A DNA stretch of 5,634 nt from the NCBI GenBank assembly GCA_947564305.1, contig CANOBT010000280.1, positions 1 to 5,634 on the forward strand, given 5' to 3'. Numbering within the stretch: position 1 is the stretch's first letter; each line of letters opens with the position of its first letter. Below, piece after piece: positions 5,629 to 5,634 of the stretch. The position numbers and the translations under genes were made by a program. The notes below the pieces were generated by a model. That model did not search any database and was not told the origin of the DNA. It worked only from the letters and a program-made list of their open reading frames with translations. This stretch comes from an uncultured Lachnospiraceae bacterium. Lineage in GTDB: Bacteria > Bacillota_A > Clostridia > Lachnospirales > Lachnospiraceae.

Positions 5629-5634
5629 ATGGAA
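5629..5634 (+). CDS. start of a downstream gene, cut by the window edge
   Basis: An ATG at 5629-5631 follows GGAGG (5618-5622) with 6 nt spacing, a textbook start. Only Met-Glu is visible, so nothing can be said about the product. It lies 64 nt beyond the integrase relic's stop, where an integrative element's accessory gene or the flanking chromosome might begin. Confidence 0.4.

Overview
The window looks like an accessory or mobile region of a low-GC Gram-positive gut bacterium, most likely a Clostridia/Lachnospiraceae member. This rests on AT-rich codon use, strong AGGAGG-type ribosome binding sites, a near-consensus sigma-A promoter and the protein families present. Taxonomy is an inference; there is no rRNA or core gene to fix it.

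Left part (75-3956): a two-gene block on the + strand. The first gene is a 261-aa radical SAM protein related to spore photoproduct lyase (SPL), with an unusual CX3CX3C cluster motif. 123 nt later comes a 990-aa protein with four regions in order: a short coiled coil, a TOTE-type archaeo-eukaryotic primase (AEP) domain with a four-Cys putative zinc site, a superfamily 2 helicase, and a phospholipase-D-like (PLD) domain whose HKD motif has lost its Lys and Asp. TOTE-type proteins are predicted conflict (defence) proteins. The radical SAM partner suggests a nucleic-acid modification or repair activity working with the primase-helicase. The pairing is the main candidate for an under-described system here.

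Middle part (3967-4915): an Rpn-family PD-(D/E)XK nuclease gene with its own excellent sigma-A promoter (TTGTCA, 17 nt, TATAAT) and a likely terminator. A good Shine-Dalgarno sequence sits before an in-frame internal ATG and could yield a separate 58-aa C-terminal protein. This resembles the intragenic antitoxins reported for Rpn proteins.

Right part (4916-5634): no intact gene. It holds seven (G/A)TGTAG-type heptamers spaced 11, 21, 11, 20, 21 and 11 bp, so they lie on one face of the helix. Next is a roughly 100-bp GC-richer stretch with three successive hairpins, then the frame-broken C-terminal end of a tyrosine recombinase that has lost its HxxR box. The window ends on a ribosome binding site and the first codons of another gene. 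The array and integrase relic suggest the edge of an integrative element carrying the defence-like genes.
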